Source: Archangium sp. (GTDB lineage: Bacteria > Myxococcota > Myxococcia > Myxococcales > Myxococcaceae). Taken from it: a stretch of 25,632 nt of DNA. Below, in pieces: positions 1-6,788 of this stretch (within the stretch, counting starts at the first letter, position 1; each line of letters opens with the position of its first letter). Below the pieces are notes generated by a model. That model worked only from the letters and a program-made list of their open reading frames with translations, searched no databases and was not told the origin of the DNA. The translations under genes were made by a program, and so were the position numbers. Location of the stretch: contig JAEUJR010000954.1 in assembly GCA_016793585.1 (NCBI GenBank), forward strand, positions 1-25,632, written 5' to 3'.

Positions 1-4
1 CCCC

Positions 5-886
5 ATGTCGGGCTCGAACAAGCTGCTCAAGAAGCTGCAGGACGCCGGCATCGAGACCCGGTCGAACCACGTCGTCGACGTCACGCGTGACAGCCAGATC
101 ATGAACCACCCCGACCACCGCAAGATCGTCGTGGTCGACGGCAAGACGGGCTTCACCGGCGGCATGAACGTCGGCGAGCACTATCTGAACCAGTACCACG
201 ACGTGATGGTGAAGGCCGAAGGCGACGTCGTGAAGCAGATGCAGAGCGAGTGGATGAGCGCGTGGATGCACCTCGGCGGCAAGATCGAGGGCGACGACGC
301 GTCGGTGAAGGCCCGCTACTTCCCCGAGTACAAGCCGGGCGAGGCGCCGGGGAACCAGAAGATCACCACCGTGCAGCACATTCCCGGTGAGAACCGCGCG
401 ATCCTCCAGACGTACCTCGATCGCATCAACACCGCGACGAAGAGCATTCACATCGAGAACCCGTACTGCACCAACCCCGACATTCAGAACGCGCTCATCG
501 CGGCCGCCAAGCGTGGCGTCGACGTGCACGTCGTGCTGCCGGGCGAGTCTGACCACGGCTTCAGCCACATGGCCGCGCGCCAGAAGTACCCCGAGATGCT
601 GAACGCTGGCGTGAAGATCTACGAGTACCCGGGCTTCAACCACGACAAGGTGATGGTGACCGACGGCAAGTTCACCACCACGGGCTCGTCGAACCTCGAC
701 GACGTCGCGCTGTACCATGTGTACGAGATGAACGTGAACGTCGAGGACGAGAAGTTCGCGAAGGACACGATCGATCGCCTCTTCACGCCCGACATCGCGA
801 AGTCGAAGCCGATGAAGGTCGAAGACATCTCGAAGATGCAGATCATCACCGGCAAGTTCTGGAACCTGTTCTCGCACGTCATCTGA
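5..886 (+). CDS. Phospholipase D / cardiolipin synthase-like protein, 5'-truncated
   Basis: Two HKD motifs identify a phospholipase D superfamily enzyme, which transfers or hydrolyses phosphatidyl groups through a phospho-histidine intermediate. Counting from the first in-window ATG, motif 1 is HRKIVVVD (H38, K40, D45) followed by TGGMN, and motif 2 is HDKVMVTD (H213, K215, D220) followed by GSSN at 227-230. The block after motif 2 resembles bacterial cardiolipin synthases. The reading frame is open to the window edge, the ATG at position 5 has no upstream sequence to judge a ribosome site, and the text around it looks like the interior of the first PLD repeat, so the true start probably lies outside the window. 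No transmembrane helix is visible in the part present. Substrate is not determined; cardiolipin synthase, another phosphatidyltransferase, or a phospholipase are all possible. The 3' end is complete (TGA). Confidence 0.85.
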   Translation: MSGSNKLLKKLQDAGIETRSNHVVDVTRDSQIMNHPDHRKIVVVDGKTGFTGGMNVGEHYLNQYHDVMVKAEGDVVKQMQSEWMSAWMHLGGKIEGDDASVKARYFPEYKPGEAPGNQKITTVQHIPGENRAILQTYLDRINTATKSIHIENPYCTNPDIQNALIAAAKRGVDVHVVLPGESDHGFSHMAARQKYPEMLNAGVKIYEYPGFNHDKVMVTDGKFTTTGSSNLDDVALYHVYEMNVNVEDEKFAKDTIDRLFTPDIAKSKPMKVEDISKMQIITGKFWNLFSHVI

Positions 887-889
887 CCG

Positions 890-956
890 GCCCCAGTGCA
901 GTCGTCACGCGGCGGTGCTGACGGGTTCGTCGGCGCCGCCGTCGTCGTTCTGGGGC
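890..956 (+). terminator. Possible nested hairpin after the PLD gene
   Basis: Outer arms of 7 bases (890-896 and 950-956) enclose an inner stem (about 911-918 with 933-940) that has one mismatch. It starts 4 bases after the PLD stop codon and lies in the 149-base gap before the next gene. There is no clear T tract, so termination is only a guess; it could also be chance pairing in GC-rich DNA. Confidence 0.25.
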
Positions 957-1035
957 TCGTTGACCGTGACGAATGCGTCAGCTGCGAAACCCGTCGACCG
1001 CGACGAACGAGCGCATGAACCAGTAAGACGCGCCC

Positions 1036-2454
1036 ATGGCCACCCGTCGTGAAGTCCTCGTCGCCGGCGCATCGCTCGTCGCCGTGCAAGCCTGCCCGCC
1101 CGTCACCAACACCCCTGACGCCGGCCCGCGCACGCTCGACCCGCAGCCCTTCGACAACGCCAAACGCGTGCTGGCGCCGTCGGCGACGTACAGCGAGACC
1201 TCGTTCCCCCAGACGGTGAGCGCGGGCGCGATGGCGAAAGACTCCGTGCTGCTGTGGACGCGCGTGGAGGGCCCCACCAGGGTGAAGCTGCGCGTCTGGC
1301 GCGACGTCGGCAGCGAGACCGAGGTGGCGCTCGTGTCAGAGACGACCGCCGACGTGCCCGACCACGGCAACGTGAAGCTGCGCGCCACAGGGCTCGCTCC
1401 GGCGACCTGGTACTCGTACGCGTTCTTCTCGGAAGACCTCACGACGCGCTCGCAGGTCGGCCGCGTACGCACCGCCTTCCCCGACGACTGGAGAGAGCCG
1501 CTCACCGTCGGCGCCACGAGCTGCGCCTCGTACAAGTACCGCCCGTTCAAGCCGCTCGAGACGCTCGCGAAGCAGCCGATCGATCTGTGGCTGCACCTCG
1601 GAGACGTCTCGTACAACGACGGCGCGACCGACCTCGCGACCTATCGCGTGAAGTGGCGCGAGCAGCTCAGAGATCCCGGGTACCGCGCGTTGATGCCGAG
1701 CGCTGGCGGCTACTTCACCTGGGACGACCACGAGTTCGCGAACAACATCGACGTCGAGCGTGAGGGCCTCGGCAGTGGCCTCGTCGTCGGCGCGATGACC
1801 AGCTTCAAAGAGACGCTGCCAGTCGAAGCGGGCAACGTCTGGCGCTCGTACCGCTGGGGGCTCACGGCCGAGTTCTTCGTGCTCGACCTGCGCACCGAAC
1901 GCCTGGGCAGCACCCGCACCACGCCGCAGGAGCAGTTCGTCTCTCCTGCGCAGCTCGACTGGCTCAAGGCCGGCCTCGAGAGCAGCCCGTGCCACTTCAA
2001 GGTGGTGCTCACGTCGGTGCCCATCGCCAACTTCCCCGAGGCGTCGTGGCCATCACGCAACGATCGCTGGCAGGGCTGGCAGCTTCAGCGAGAGCAGCTG
2101 CTGTCATTCATCGACGCCAAAGGCCTCGAGAACGTCTGGTACCTGAGCGGTGACATTCACGTCGGCACGATTCACCGCGTCGAGGCGATGGGAGCGCGGC
2201 GGAAGTTCTTCGAGGTCTGCGTCGGCCCCGCTGGCAACGTGAACCCCATCACCATCGTGCTCGAGCCGGGCAACGAGGCGAACCGCGGCGACTTCTTTCC
2301 GACCTCCCAGTTCCTCTACGCGTCGGGCGCGTTCCAGGCGACGACGCTCACCTTCGACCCCAACACGAACACCGTGCGCGTCGTCTTCCTCGACCCGAAG
2401 CAGGGCGACGCGAAGACGTGCGACCAGACGCTGACCTTCGGCCAGGGAGCCTGA
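1036..2454 (+). CDS. PhoD-like alkaline phosphatase/phosphodiesterase, Tat lipoprotein
   Basis: This 472-residue protein matches the PhoD metallophosphoesterase family, which cleaves phosphate mono- or diesters outside the cytoplasm using a binuclear metal centre. The N-terminus has a twin-arginine motif (TRREVL, R4-R5), a hydrophobic stretch and a lipobox ending at C20, so export by Tat and lipid anchoring are predicted. A beta-sandwich-like N-terminal domain (about 45-150) precedes the catalytic domain with SCASYKY (162-168), HLGDVSY (G189-D190), the signature WDDHEFANN (229-237) and SGDIHVG (D373, H375). Length is normal for the family. The ATG is chosen because it places the RR motif at residues 4-5; the ribosome site is weak. 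The stop is 2 bases before the next gene, so the two are surely co-transcribed. Phosphorus scavenging is the family expectation; the true substrate is unknown. Confidence 0.9.
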   Translation: MATRREVLVAGASLVAVQACPPVTNTPDAGPRTLDPQPFDNAKRVLAPSATYSETSFPQTVSAGAMAKDSVLLWTRVEGPTRVKLRVWRDVGSETEVALVSETTADVPDHGNVKLRATGLAPATWYSYAFFSEDLTTRSQVGRVRTAFPDDWREPLTVGATSCASYKYRPFKPLETLAKQPIDLWLHLGDVSYNDGATDLATYRVKWREQLRDPGYRALMPSAGGYFTWDDHEFANNIDVEREGLGSGLVVGAMTSFKETLPVEAGNVWRSYRWGLTAEFFVLDLRTERLGSTRTTPQEQFVSPAQLDWLKAGLESSPCHFKVVLTSVPIANFPEASWPSRNDRWQGWQLQREQLLSFIDAKGLENVWYLSGDIHVGTIHRVEAMGARRKFFEVCVGPAGNVNPITIVLEPGNEANRGDFFPTSQFLYASGAFQATTLTFDPNTNTVRVVFLDPKQGDAKTCDQTLTFGQGA

Positions 2455-2456
2455 AC

Positions 2457-4034
2457 ATGACGACCCGACGAGACCTGCTGCGCCTCGGCGCGACCGCGCT
2501 GCTGACGCCCGCGTGCGTGACCACGAGACCCACGCGCGTGATCGCCGATTCTCCCCGCACCGCCTCGTGGAACCAGGCGCTCACCGCGAACGCCGAAGAG
2601 GTGTCGTTGGCCATCGCCGCCTCGAGCGTCGACGGGGTGATTCCCGACGCGCTCCGCGGCACGAGAGCGTTGTGGAACGGCCCGGCGATGCTCAAGCTCG
2701 GCGGCCGGCTCGCGCACCCGTTCGATGGTCATGGCTACGTTCGCGACTTCGCGTTCCAACCCGACGGCGGTGTGAAGTTCACCTCCCGCTTCGTCGACAC
2801 CGTCGCCTACCGCGCCGAGAAGGCCGCCGGTCACCTCGTGCATCGCGGCATCATGACGTTGCCCTTCGACCCGGCGGAGGACGGCGGCTCGGCGAAGAAC
2901 CGCGAAGCGCCCCAGGTGAAGAACGTCGCCAACACCACGCTCACGCCCTTCGGCGGAAAGCTGCTCGCCGGCTGGGAAGGTGGAGCGCCTCACGCCCTCG
3001 AGCCGTCGACGCTCGCCACCGTGGGCCCTGAGACGTTCGGCGTGCTGCAAGAGAACGAGGCCTTCCTCGCGCACACGCGGCTCGATCGCAGGCGCAACGT
3101 GATGGTGGGCGTGTCTCCGCGGCCGGGCCGGGTCAGCTCGCTCGTCTTCCGTGAGATCGGCCCCGACTTCGTGCAGCGCACGGCGGTCGAGGTCCCGATG
3201 GAGGTCGCGTCGTTCGTGCACGACTTCGTCATCACCGAGAAGTTCTACGTGCTCGCGCTCAACCCGCTCTCGGTGAACGTGCTCACCTACTTCTCGATGA
3301 CCCGCGGCAACGCCACCCTGATGGACATGTTGTCGACGGCGAAGGACAAGGCGCGCGCCATCGTGCTCGTTCGCCGGCCGGCCGCCGACGCGCGCGGCGT
3401 GACGACGGGTGAGCCGATTCTGGTGACGACGCAGGCGCCGGTGTTCGCGGTGCACTACGGGCAGGCCTTCGACGACGGCGACGCGGTGGTGCTCGACGTC
3501 TGTGCCTTCGAGGACTTCACCTTTGGGCAGGAGTTCGGCTTCACGGGACAGACCGGGCCGCTCGACCCGACGCTCCCAGACGAGCGCAAGCCCCAACGCC
3601 TGCTGCGGCTGACGCTCGACCCGAAGACGCGCACGTCGACGGTGAAGCAGCTGTCGGTGCACGGCGTCGACTTTCCCCGCGTGCACCCCGACCTCGATGG
3701 CGTGAAGGCGCCGTTCCTGGTGGCGGCGACGCGGGCCGATCTCACGCACTCCGACCCGTTCGACTCGGTGATGAGCCTCGATCTCGACGACCTCGAACGC
3801 CCCGAGCAGGTGTGGACGACGACGGGCGACACCTTCGTGGGAGAGCCGCTCTTCGTGCCGACCCCGGGCGCCGGGCCGAAAGACGGGCACCTGCTCTGCT
3901 GCGTCTCAGACCCGCCGCGCGGCAAGACGCACCTGCTCGTACTCGACCCGCACGCGCTCTCGAAGGGCCCGCTCGCCCGCGTCGAGGTACCCCTCCAGCC
4001 GTACGCTTTTCACGGCGTTTCGCTGACGACGTGA
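2457..4034 (+). CDS. Carotenoid oxygenase (CCO/RPE65) family protein with Tat lipoprotein signal
   Basis: The 525-residue product looks like a carotenoid cleavage oxygenase, a seven-bladed propeller that holds Fe(II) with four histidines and cleaves polyene or stilbene double bonds with O2. Candidate iron ligands are H206 (AHTRLD), H255 (VHDFVIT), H333 (VHYGQAFDD) and H519 (FHGVSL); E463 in GEPLFVP fits the conserved second-shell glutamate. HPFDGHGYV and the LLAGWEGG block (near 170) are further family hallmarks. The start at 2457 has a good Shine-Dalgarno (AGGGAG) and gives TTRRDLL then a lipobox with C20. Upstream in-frame codons overlap phoD and would bury the signal. The unusual point is the Tat lipoprotein signal: familiar members are cytosolic or plastidial. 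Its signal has the same length and RR/Cys positions as that of the upstream PhoD-like protein. The substrate cannot be read from sequence. Confidence 0.85.
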   Translation: MTTRRDLLRLGATALLTPACVTTRPTRVIADSPRTASWNQALTANAEEVSLAIAASSVDGVIPDALRGTRALWNGPAMLKLGGRLAHPFDGHGYVRDFAFQPDGGVKFTSRFVDTVAYRAEKAAGHLVHRGIMTLPFDPAEDGGSAKNREAPQVKNVANTTLTPFGGKLLAGWEGGAPHALEPSTLATVGPETFGVLQENEAFLAHTRLDRRRNVMVGVSPRPGRVSSLVFREIGPDFVQRTAVEVPMEVASFVHDFVITEKFYVLALNPLSVNVLTYFSMTRGNATLMDMLSTAKDKARAIVLVRRPAADARGVTTGEPILVTTQAPVFAVHYGQAFDDGDAVVLDVCAFEDFTFGQEFGFTGQTGPLDPTLPDERKPQRLLRLTLDPKTRTSTVKQLSVHGVDFPRVHPDLDGVKAPFLVAATRADLTHSDPFDSVMSLDLDDLERPEQVWTTTGDTFVGEPLFVPTPGAGPKDGHLLCCVSDPPRGKTHLLVLDPHALSKGPLARVEVPLQPYAFHGVSLTT

Positions 4035-4047
4035 GCAGGAGAGGGGC

Positions 4048-4449
4048 ATGAAGAACACCCAGCCGACCCCCGTTCGCGTGGGCATCATGGAGCGGCGCCG
4101 CCCCGAGCTCGTCTCCATCTTGCCGATTCGGCACCTGAACCTGGTGGAGCGGCTCTGGCGCGCGGCGAAACGCAGCCTCGTGGTGATGGGCAGCCTGCTG
4201 CTCGTGGGGAACGCGGCGCTCATCGTCTTCCCCGCGCCACACATTCACCTGTGCCTGTTTCCCATCGCGTTCGTGCTGGGGCCCATCATCGCCATCATGT
4301 CGTGGCAAGACCGCGTGCTGTTCTCGCAGGTCGATCTGCCGTGCCCGCGGTGTCAGAAGAACGTGACGATTCCCGAAGGCATCGGTGGGTGGCCGGCGCG
4401 GTTCAACTGTGACTCCTGCGCGGCGATGGTCGAGCTCAACGAGGCGTAG
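4048..4449 (+). CDS. Two-helix membrane protein with C-terminal zinc ribbon
   Basis: This 133-residue protein is not a family I recognise. Residues 43-63 and about 67-86 are hydrophobic enough for two transmembrane helices. The C-terminal tail has CPRC (C99, C102) and CDSC (C121, C124), a typical four-cysteine zinc-ribbon spacing. The start has a strong ribosome site (AGGAGAGG) five bases upstream and lies 13 bases after the carotenoid-oxygenase stop, so it is probably the third gene of the same transcript. With a short hairpin loop between the helices, both ends would be on the same side, most likely cytoplasmic. A role in assembling or regulating the two exported enzymes is only a guess from position. 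The gene ends 23 bases before the convergent sigma-factor gene. Confidence 0.75.
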   Translation: MKNTQPTPVRVGIMERRRPELVSILPIRHLNLVERLWRAAKRSLVVMGSLLLVGNAALIVFPAPHIHLCLFPIAFVLGPIIAIMSWQDRVLFSQVDLPCPRCQKNVTIPEGIGGWPARFNCDSCAAMVELNEA

Positions 4450-4472
4450 CCGGCTGGCCGTGCGCCTGCCAG

Positions 4473-5711
4473 TCAGCCCTGGGTGGCCGTCTGCAGCTCG
4501 CGCAACCGGCGCTCGAGGAAGCGCACCTCGGCGGCGTTCTTCGCCTTGCTCCGCGCGGCTTCGTAGGCCGCTCGTGCGTCGTCGAGCCGGCCTTCACGTC
4601 TCAAGAAGTCGGCGCGCGCCGCGTCGAGCAGGTGGGAGTGTTCGAGCGTCGAGGGGTCGATGCGCGCCAGCGCTTCGAGGCCCGCTTCGTTCTCCGACGC
4701 GAGGCCGATGGCGACGGCGCGGTTGAGCGCGATGGTTGGCGTGGGCACGCGCTGCCACAACCCTTCGTACAGCAGGGCGATCTGTGGCCAGTCGGTCTCG
4801 CCGGCCGTCTTCGCCTGGGCGTGGAGCGCGGCGATCGCGGCCTGCAGTTGATACGGCCCCGGGCTTCGCAGCCCGAGCACGTGGTCGAGCACCGCGAGGC
4901 CTTCGGCGATCTCCGCCTGGTCCCACTTCGAGCGGTCCTGCTCCTCGAGCACGACGAGATCGCCCGCCGCGTCGACGCGTGCCTCGCGCCGCGAGTCCTG
5001 GAGCAGCATCAAGGCGACCAGCCCGAGCACCTCGGCGTTCGACGGGAACACCCGTGCCAGCCAGCGCCCGAGCCGAATCGCCTCGGCGCAGAGATCGAAG
5101 CGCATCAACGAGGGGCCCTCGGTGGCGGTGTAGCCCTCGTTGAACACCAGGTAGACGACCGACAGCACGGCCTCGAGCCGTTCGGGCAACGCCTCCTTCG
5201 ATGGCACCACGTACGGAATACCTGCGTCGCGAATCTTCCCCTTCGCGCGAACCAGCCGCTGCGCCGTGGTGGCTTCGGCTTCGTGAAACGCGCGCGCGAT
5301 CTCTGGCGTCGACAAGCCTCCGAGCGTTCGCAGCGTGAGCGCGACCTGACTCTGTGGCGCCAGTGCGGGGTGACAACAGGTGAAGAGCAACCGCAGTTGG
5401 TCGTCTTCGAGCCCGGTGTCGAGGCGTGCCTCGTCGATGGTTGGCGCCGTGCCCGCTTCGAGCGCGTCGTCGAGCGAGGCCTGCGCGGGGTCTTTCGCGC
5501 TTCGGCGAAGCGCATCGAGCGCAGCGTTCTTCGCGACGGTGGTGAGCCACGCGCCCGGCTGTTCGGGAACACCGCGCGTCGGCCAGGTCTCGAGCGCCTT
5601 CACGCAGGCGTCATGAAACGCGTCCTCCGCGCGCTCGAGGTCGCCCGTCACGCGCACCAGCGTCGCCAGCACGCGCCCGGACTCTTCTTTGAAGACGCGC
5701 TCGAACGTCAC
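4473..5711 (-). CDS. ECF sigma factor, ECF42-type with long C-terminal extension
   Basis: The 412-residue product is an extracytoplasmic-function RNA polymerase sigma factor. Region 2 lies at about 5-72 (AEDAFHDACVKALETWP, then GAWLTTVAKNAALDALRR) and region 4 at about 105-157 (GLSTPEIARAF, TTAQRLVRAK). A further 250 residues follow, with FNEGYTATEG near 190 and helical TPR-like sequence toward the end. This long extension is characteristic of ECF42, whose genes usually sit beside a YCII/DGPF gene, as here. ECF42 members usually lack a classical anti-sigma factor, and the extension is thought to affect activity. The start is GTG at 5711; an in-frame TGA lies four codons upstream. The partner gene ends 32 bases upstream, so the two form one operon. 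The signal sensed is unknown. Confidence 0.92.
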   Translation of the reverse strand: MTFERVFKEESGRVLATLVRVTGDLERAEDAFHDACVKALETWPTRGVPEQPGAWLTTVAKNAALDALRRSAKDPAQASLDDALEAGTAPTIDEARLDTGLEDDQLRLLFTCCHPALAPQSQVALTLRTLGGLSTPEIARAFHEAEATTAQRLVRAKGKIRDAGIPYVVPSKEALPERLEAVLSVVYLVFNEGYTATEGPSLMRFDLCAEAIRLGRWLARVFPSNAEVLGLVALMLLQDSRREARVDAAGDLVVLEEQDRSKWDQAEIAEGLAVLDHVLGLRSPGPYQLQAAIAALHAQAKTAGETDWPQIALLYEGLWQRVPTPTIALNRAVAIGLASENEAGLEALARIDPSTLEHSHLLDAARADFLRREGRLDDARAAYEAARSKAKNAAEVRFLERRLRELQTATQG

Positions 5712-5743
5712 GACGACCGTTCAAGCCGCGCCGTGCACGCCGG

Positions 5744-6100
5744 TCAATTCCCCGCGACGGGGCGCACCTCGATGGAGCCCCACTTCGCGCCCGGGCACTT
5801 CGCCGCCCACTTCAGCGCCTCGTCGAGGTTGGGCACGTCGAGCAGGTAGTAGCCGCCGAGCTGCTCCCTGGTCTCGGCGAACGGCCCGTCGGTATGTGTC
5901 GTCTTTCCGTTCCTGATTCGAACGGTGGTGGCGGTGCTGCTGGGCTGCAGCGCGTTCGCGCCGACGAGCACGTTCGCGGCCTTCAGCGCAGCGCCGTAGC
6001 CGACGAACTCCTGCACCATGGCCTTGAAGGACGCTGGCTCCTTCGCCGCCAGCTCGGCGCCGAGGCGTTCGTCTTGAAAGATGAGCACGAGGTATTTCAT
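5744..6100 (-). CDS. YCII-related DGPF-domain protein, ECF42 partner
   Basis: This 118-residue protein belongs to the YCII/DGPF family. The naming motif DGPF is at residues 71-74 and is followed by GGYYLLDVP (82-90) and a helix then WGSIEVRP, the usual ferredoxin-like ending. The family is a small alpha-beta fold of uncertain biochemistry, repeatedly found encoded next to ECF42 sigma factors. The ATG at 6100 is preceded by GGAG about 7-10 bases upstream; the longer open frame to 6136 would add 12 residues unlike the family start. It is the first gene of the operon with the sigma factor and sits directly downstream of a candidate ECF42 promoter. A sensor, enzyme or target role is possible; none is shown by the sequence. 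Confidence 0.92.
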   Translation of the reverse strand: MKYLVLIFQDERLGAELAAKEPASFKAMVQEFVGYGAALKAANVLVGANALQPSSTATTVRIRNGKTTHTDGPFAETREQLGGYYLLDVPNLDEALKWAAKCPGAKWGSIEVRPVAGN

Positions 6101-6136
6101 GGGTGTTCTCCAGTGAGGTGGGCACTTCAGCCTCAC

Positions 6137-6163
6137 GACGATCGAGCCCGAGACGAATCGACA
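6137..6163 (-). promoter_or_regulatory. Candidate ECF42 promoter of the DGPF-sigma operon
   Basis: Reading the minus strand, TGTCGA (6163-6158) is followed after exactly 17 bases by CGTC (6140-6137). From memory of work on this group, ECF42 promoters have TGTCGA at -35 and CGTC or a close variant at -10. Transcription would start near 6130, about 30 bases upstream of the DGPF start codon at 6100. The position fits autoregulation of the operon by its own sigma factor. Confidence 0.6.
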
Positions 6164-6202
6164 CTGCTTTTCCAGCGCCTTTTCCGTCTACCTTTCCGTT
6201 CC

Positions 6203-6676
6203 GTGAATCGCACCGAGTTCAAGGCGTTCGAGGCTGAGTGTGTACGGCTCGTCAGCGGCAACGCGACGGCCACCGAGCTGACGAAGGCGTTCTCGACGCT
6301 GGCGAAAGCAAGCCCCGAAGAGAAGGTCTCGGCGGTGTTGCACTTCGTCGATCGCGACCCGGTGATTCGCAAACGCCGCGGCAACGGCGATTGGCTCGCC
6401 TGGTACTACGTGCACGGCGCGGTGCGTGGAGCGCAGGTGCTGCCGTGGACCCGTGAGAACCTCGTTCACGTGCTCGAAGGCGTGGTGAAGGAGTGCATGG
6501 TGCTGCCGCCCGAGTTCGTCGCGCGTGCCGTGGGGCAATTCGTCAAGGCGAATGGGAAACCCGACGCCGCACTGGCGAAGCTCATCGGCCGTGCTGCGAA
6601 CTCGATGTGGCCTCCGGGTTCCACCGAAGGGGTGAACTTCAAGAAGGCCGCCGCGAAGCTGCGCAGCCTCGTCTGA
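6203..6676 (+). CDS. Hypothetical protein, 157 residues
   Basis: I do not recognise this family. The product is soluble, basic and mostly helical, with no signal peptide and no membrane segment. It has a WLAWYYVHGAVRGA patch (residues 64-77) and a lysine-rich C-terminal helix ending AAAKLRSLV. The GTG at 6203 is chosen because upstream in-frame codons run antisense through the DGPF gene and its promoter; no good ribosome site is seen and no nearby ATG exists. It is divergent from the ECF42 operon with about 100 bases between the two starts, so it could share regulation with it, but no ECF42-like motif is visible on its own strand. Confidence 0.65.
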   Translation: MNRTEFKAFEAECVRLVSGNATATELTKAFSTLAKASPEEKVSAVLHFVDRDPVIRKRRGNGDWLAWYYVHGAVRGAQVLPWTRENLVHVLEGVVKECMVLPPEFVARAVGQFVKANGKPDAALAKLIGRAANSMWPPGSTEGVNFKKAAAKLRSLV

Positions 6677-6788
6677 GATTCCCGAGGCTGGCGAGCGTTC
6701 TGGTGACGCCAGAGGCTCCGTGCCTTGGGAAACGCGCCGTCTGAAAACCCGAGGGTGAGGGCGTCGGCGCCTGCGATAGACGGCCCCG

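Noticed and set aside
2316..3890. A 524-codon minus-strand frame opposite the carotenoid-oxygenase gene
   Set aside because: Arg/Glu/His-rich shadow with no domain; the plus strand has the iron histidines and Tat signal.
6688..6712. Hairpin with 6-base arms after the 157-residue gene
   Set aside because: Loop of 13 bases, no T tract, and such short stems are expected by chance at this GC content.
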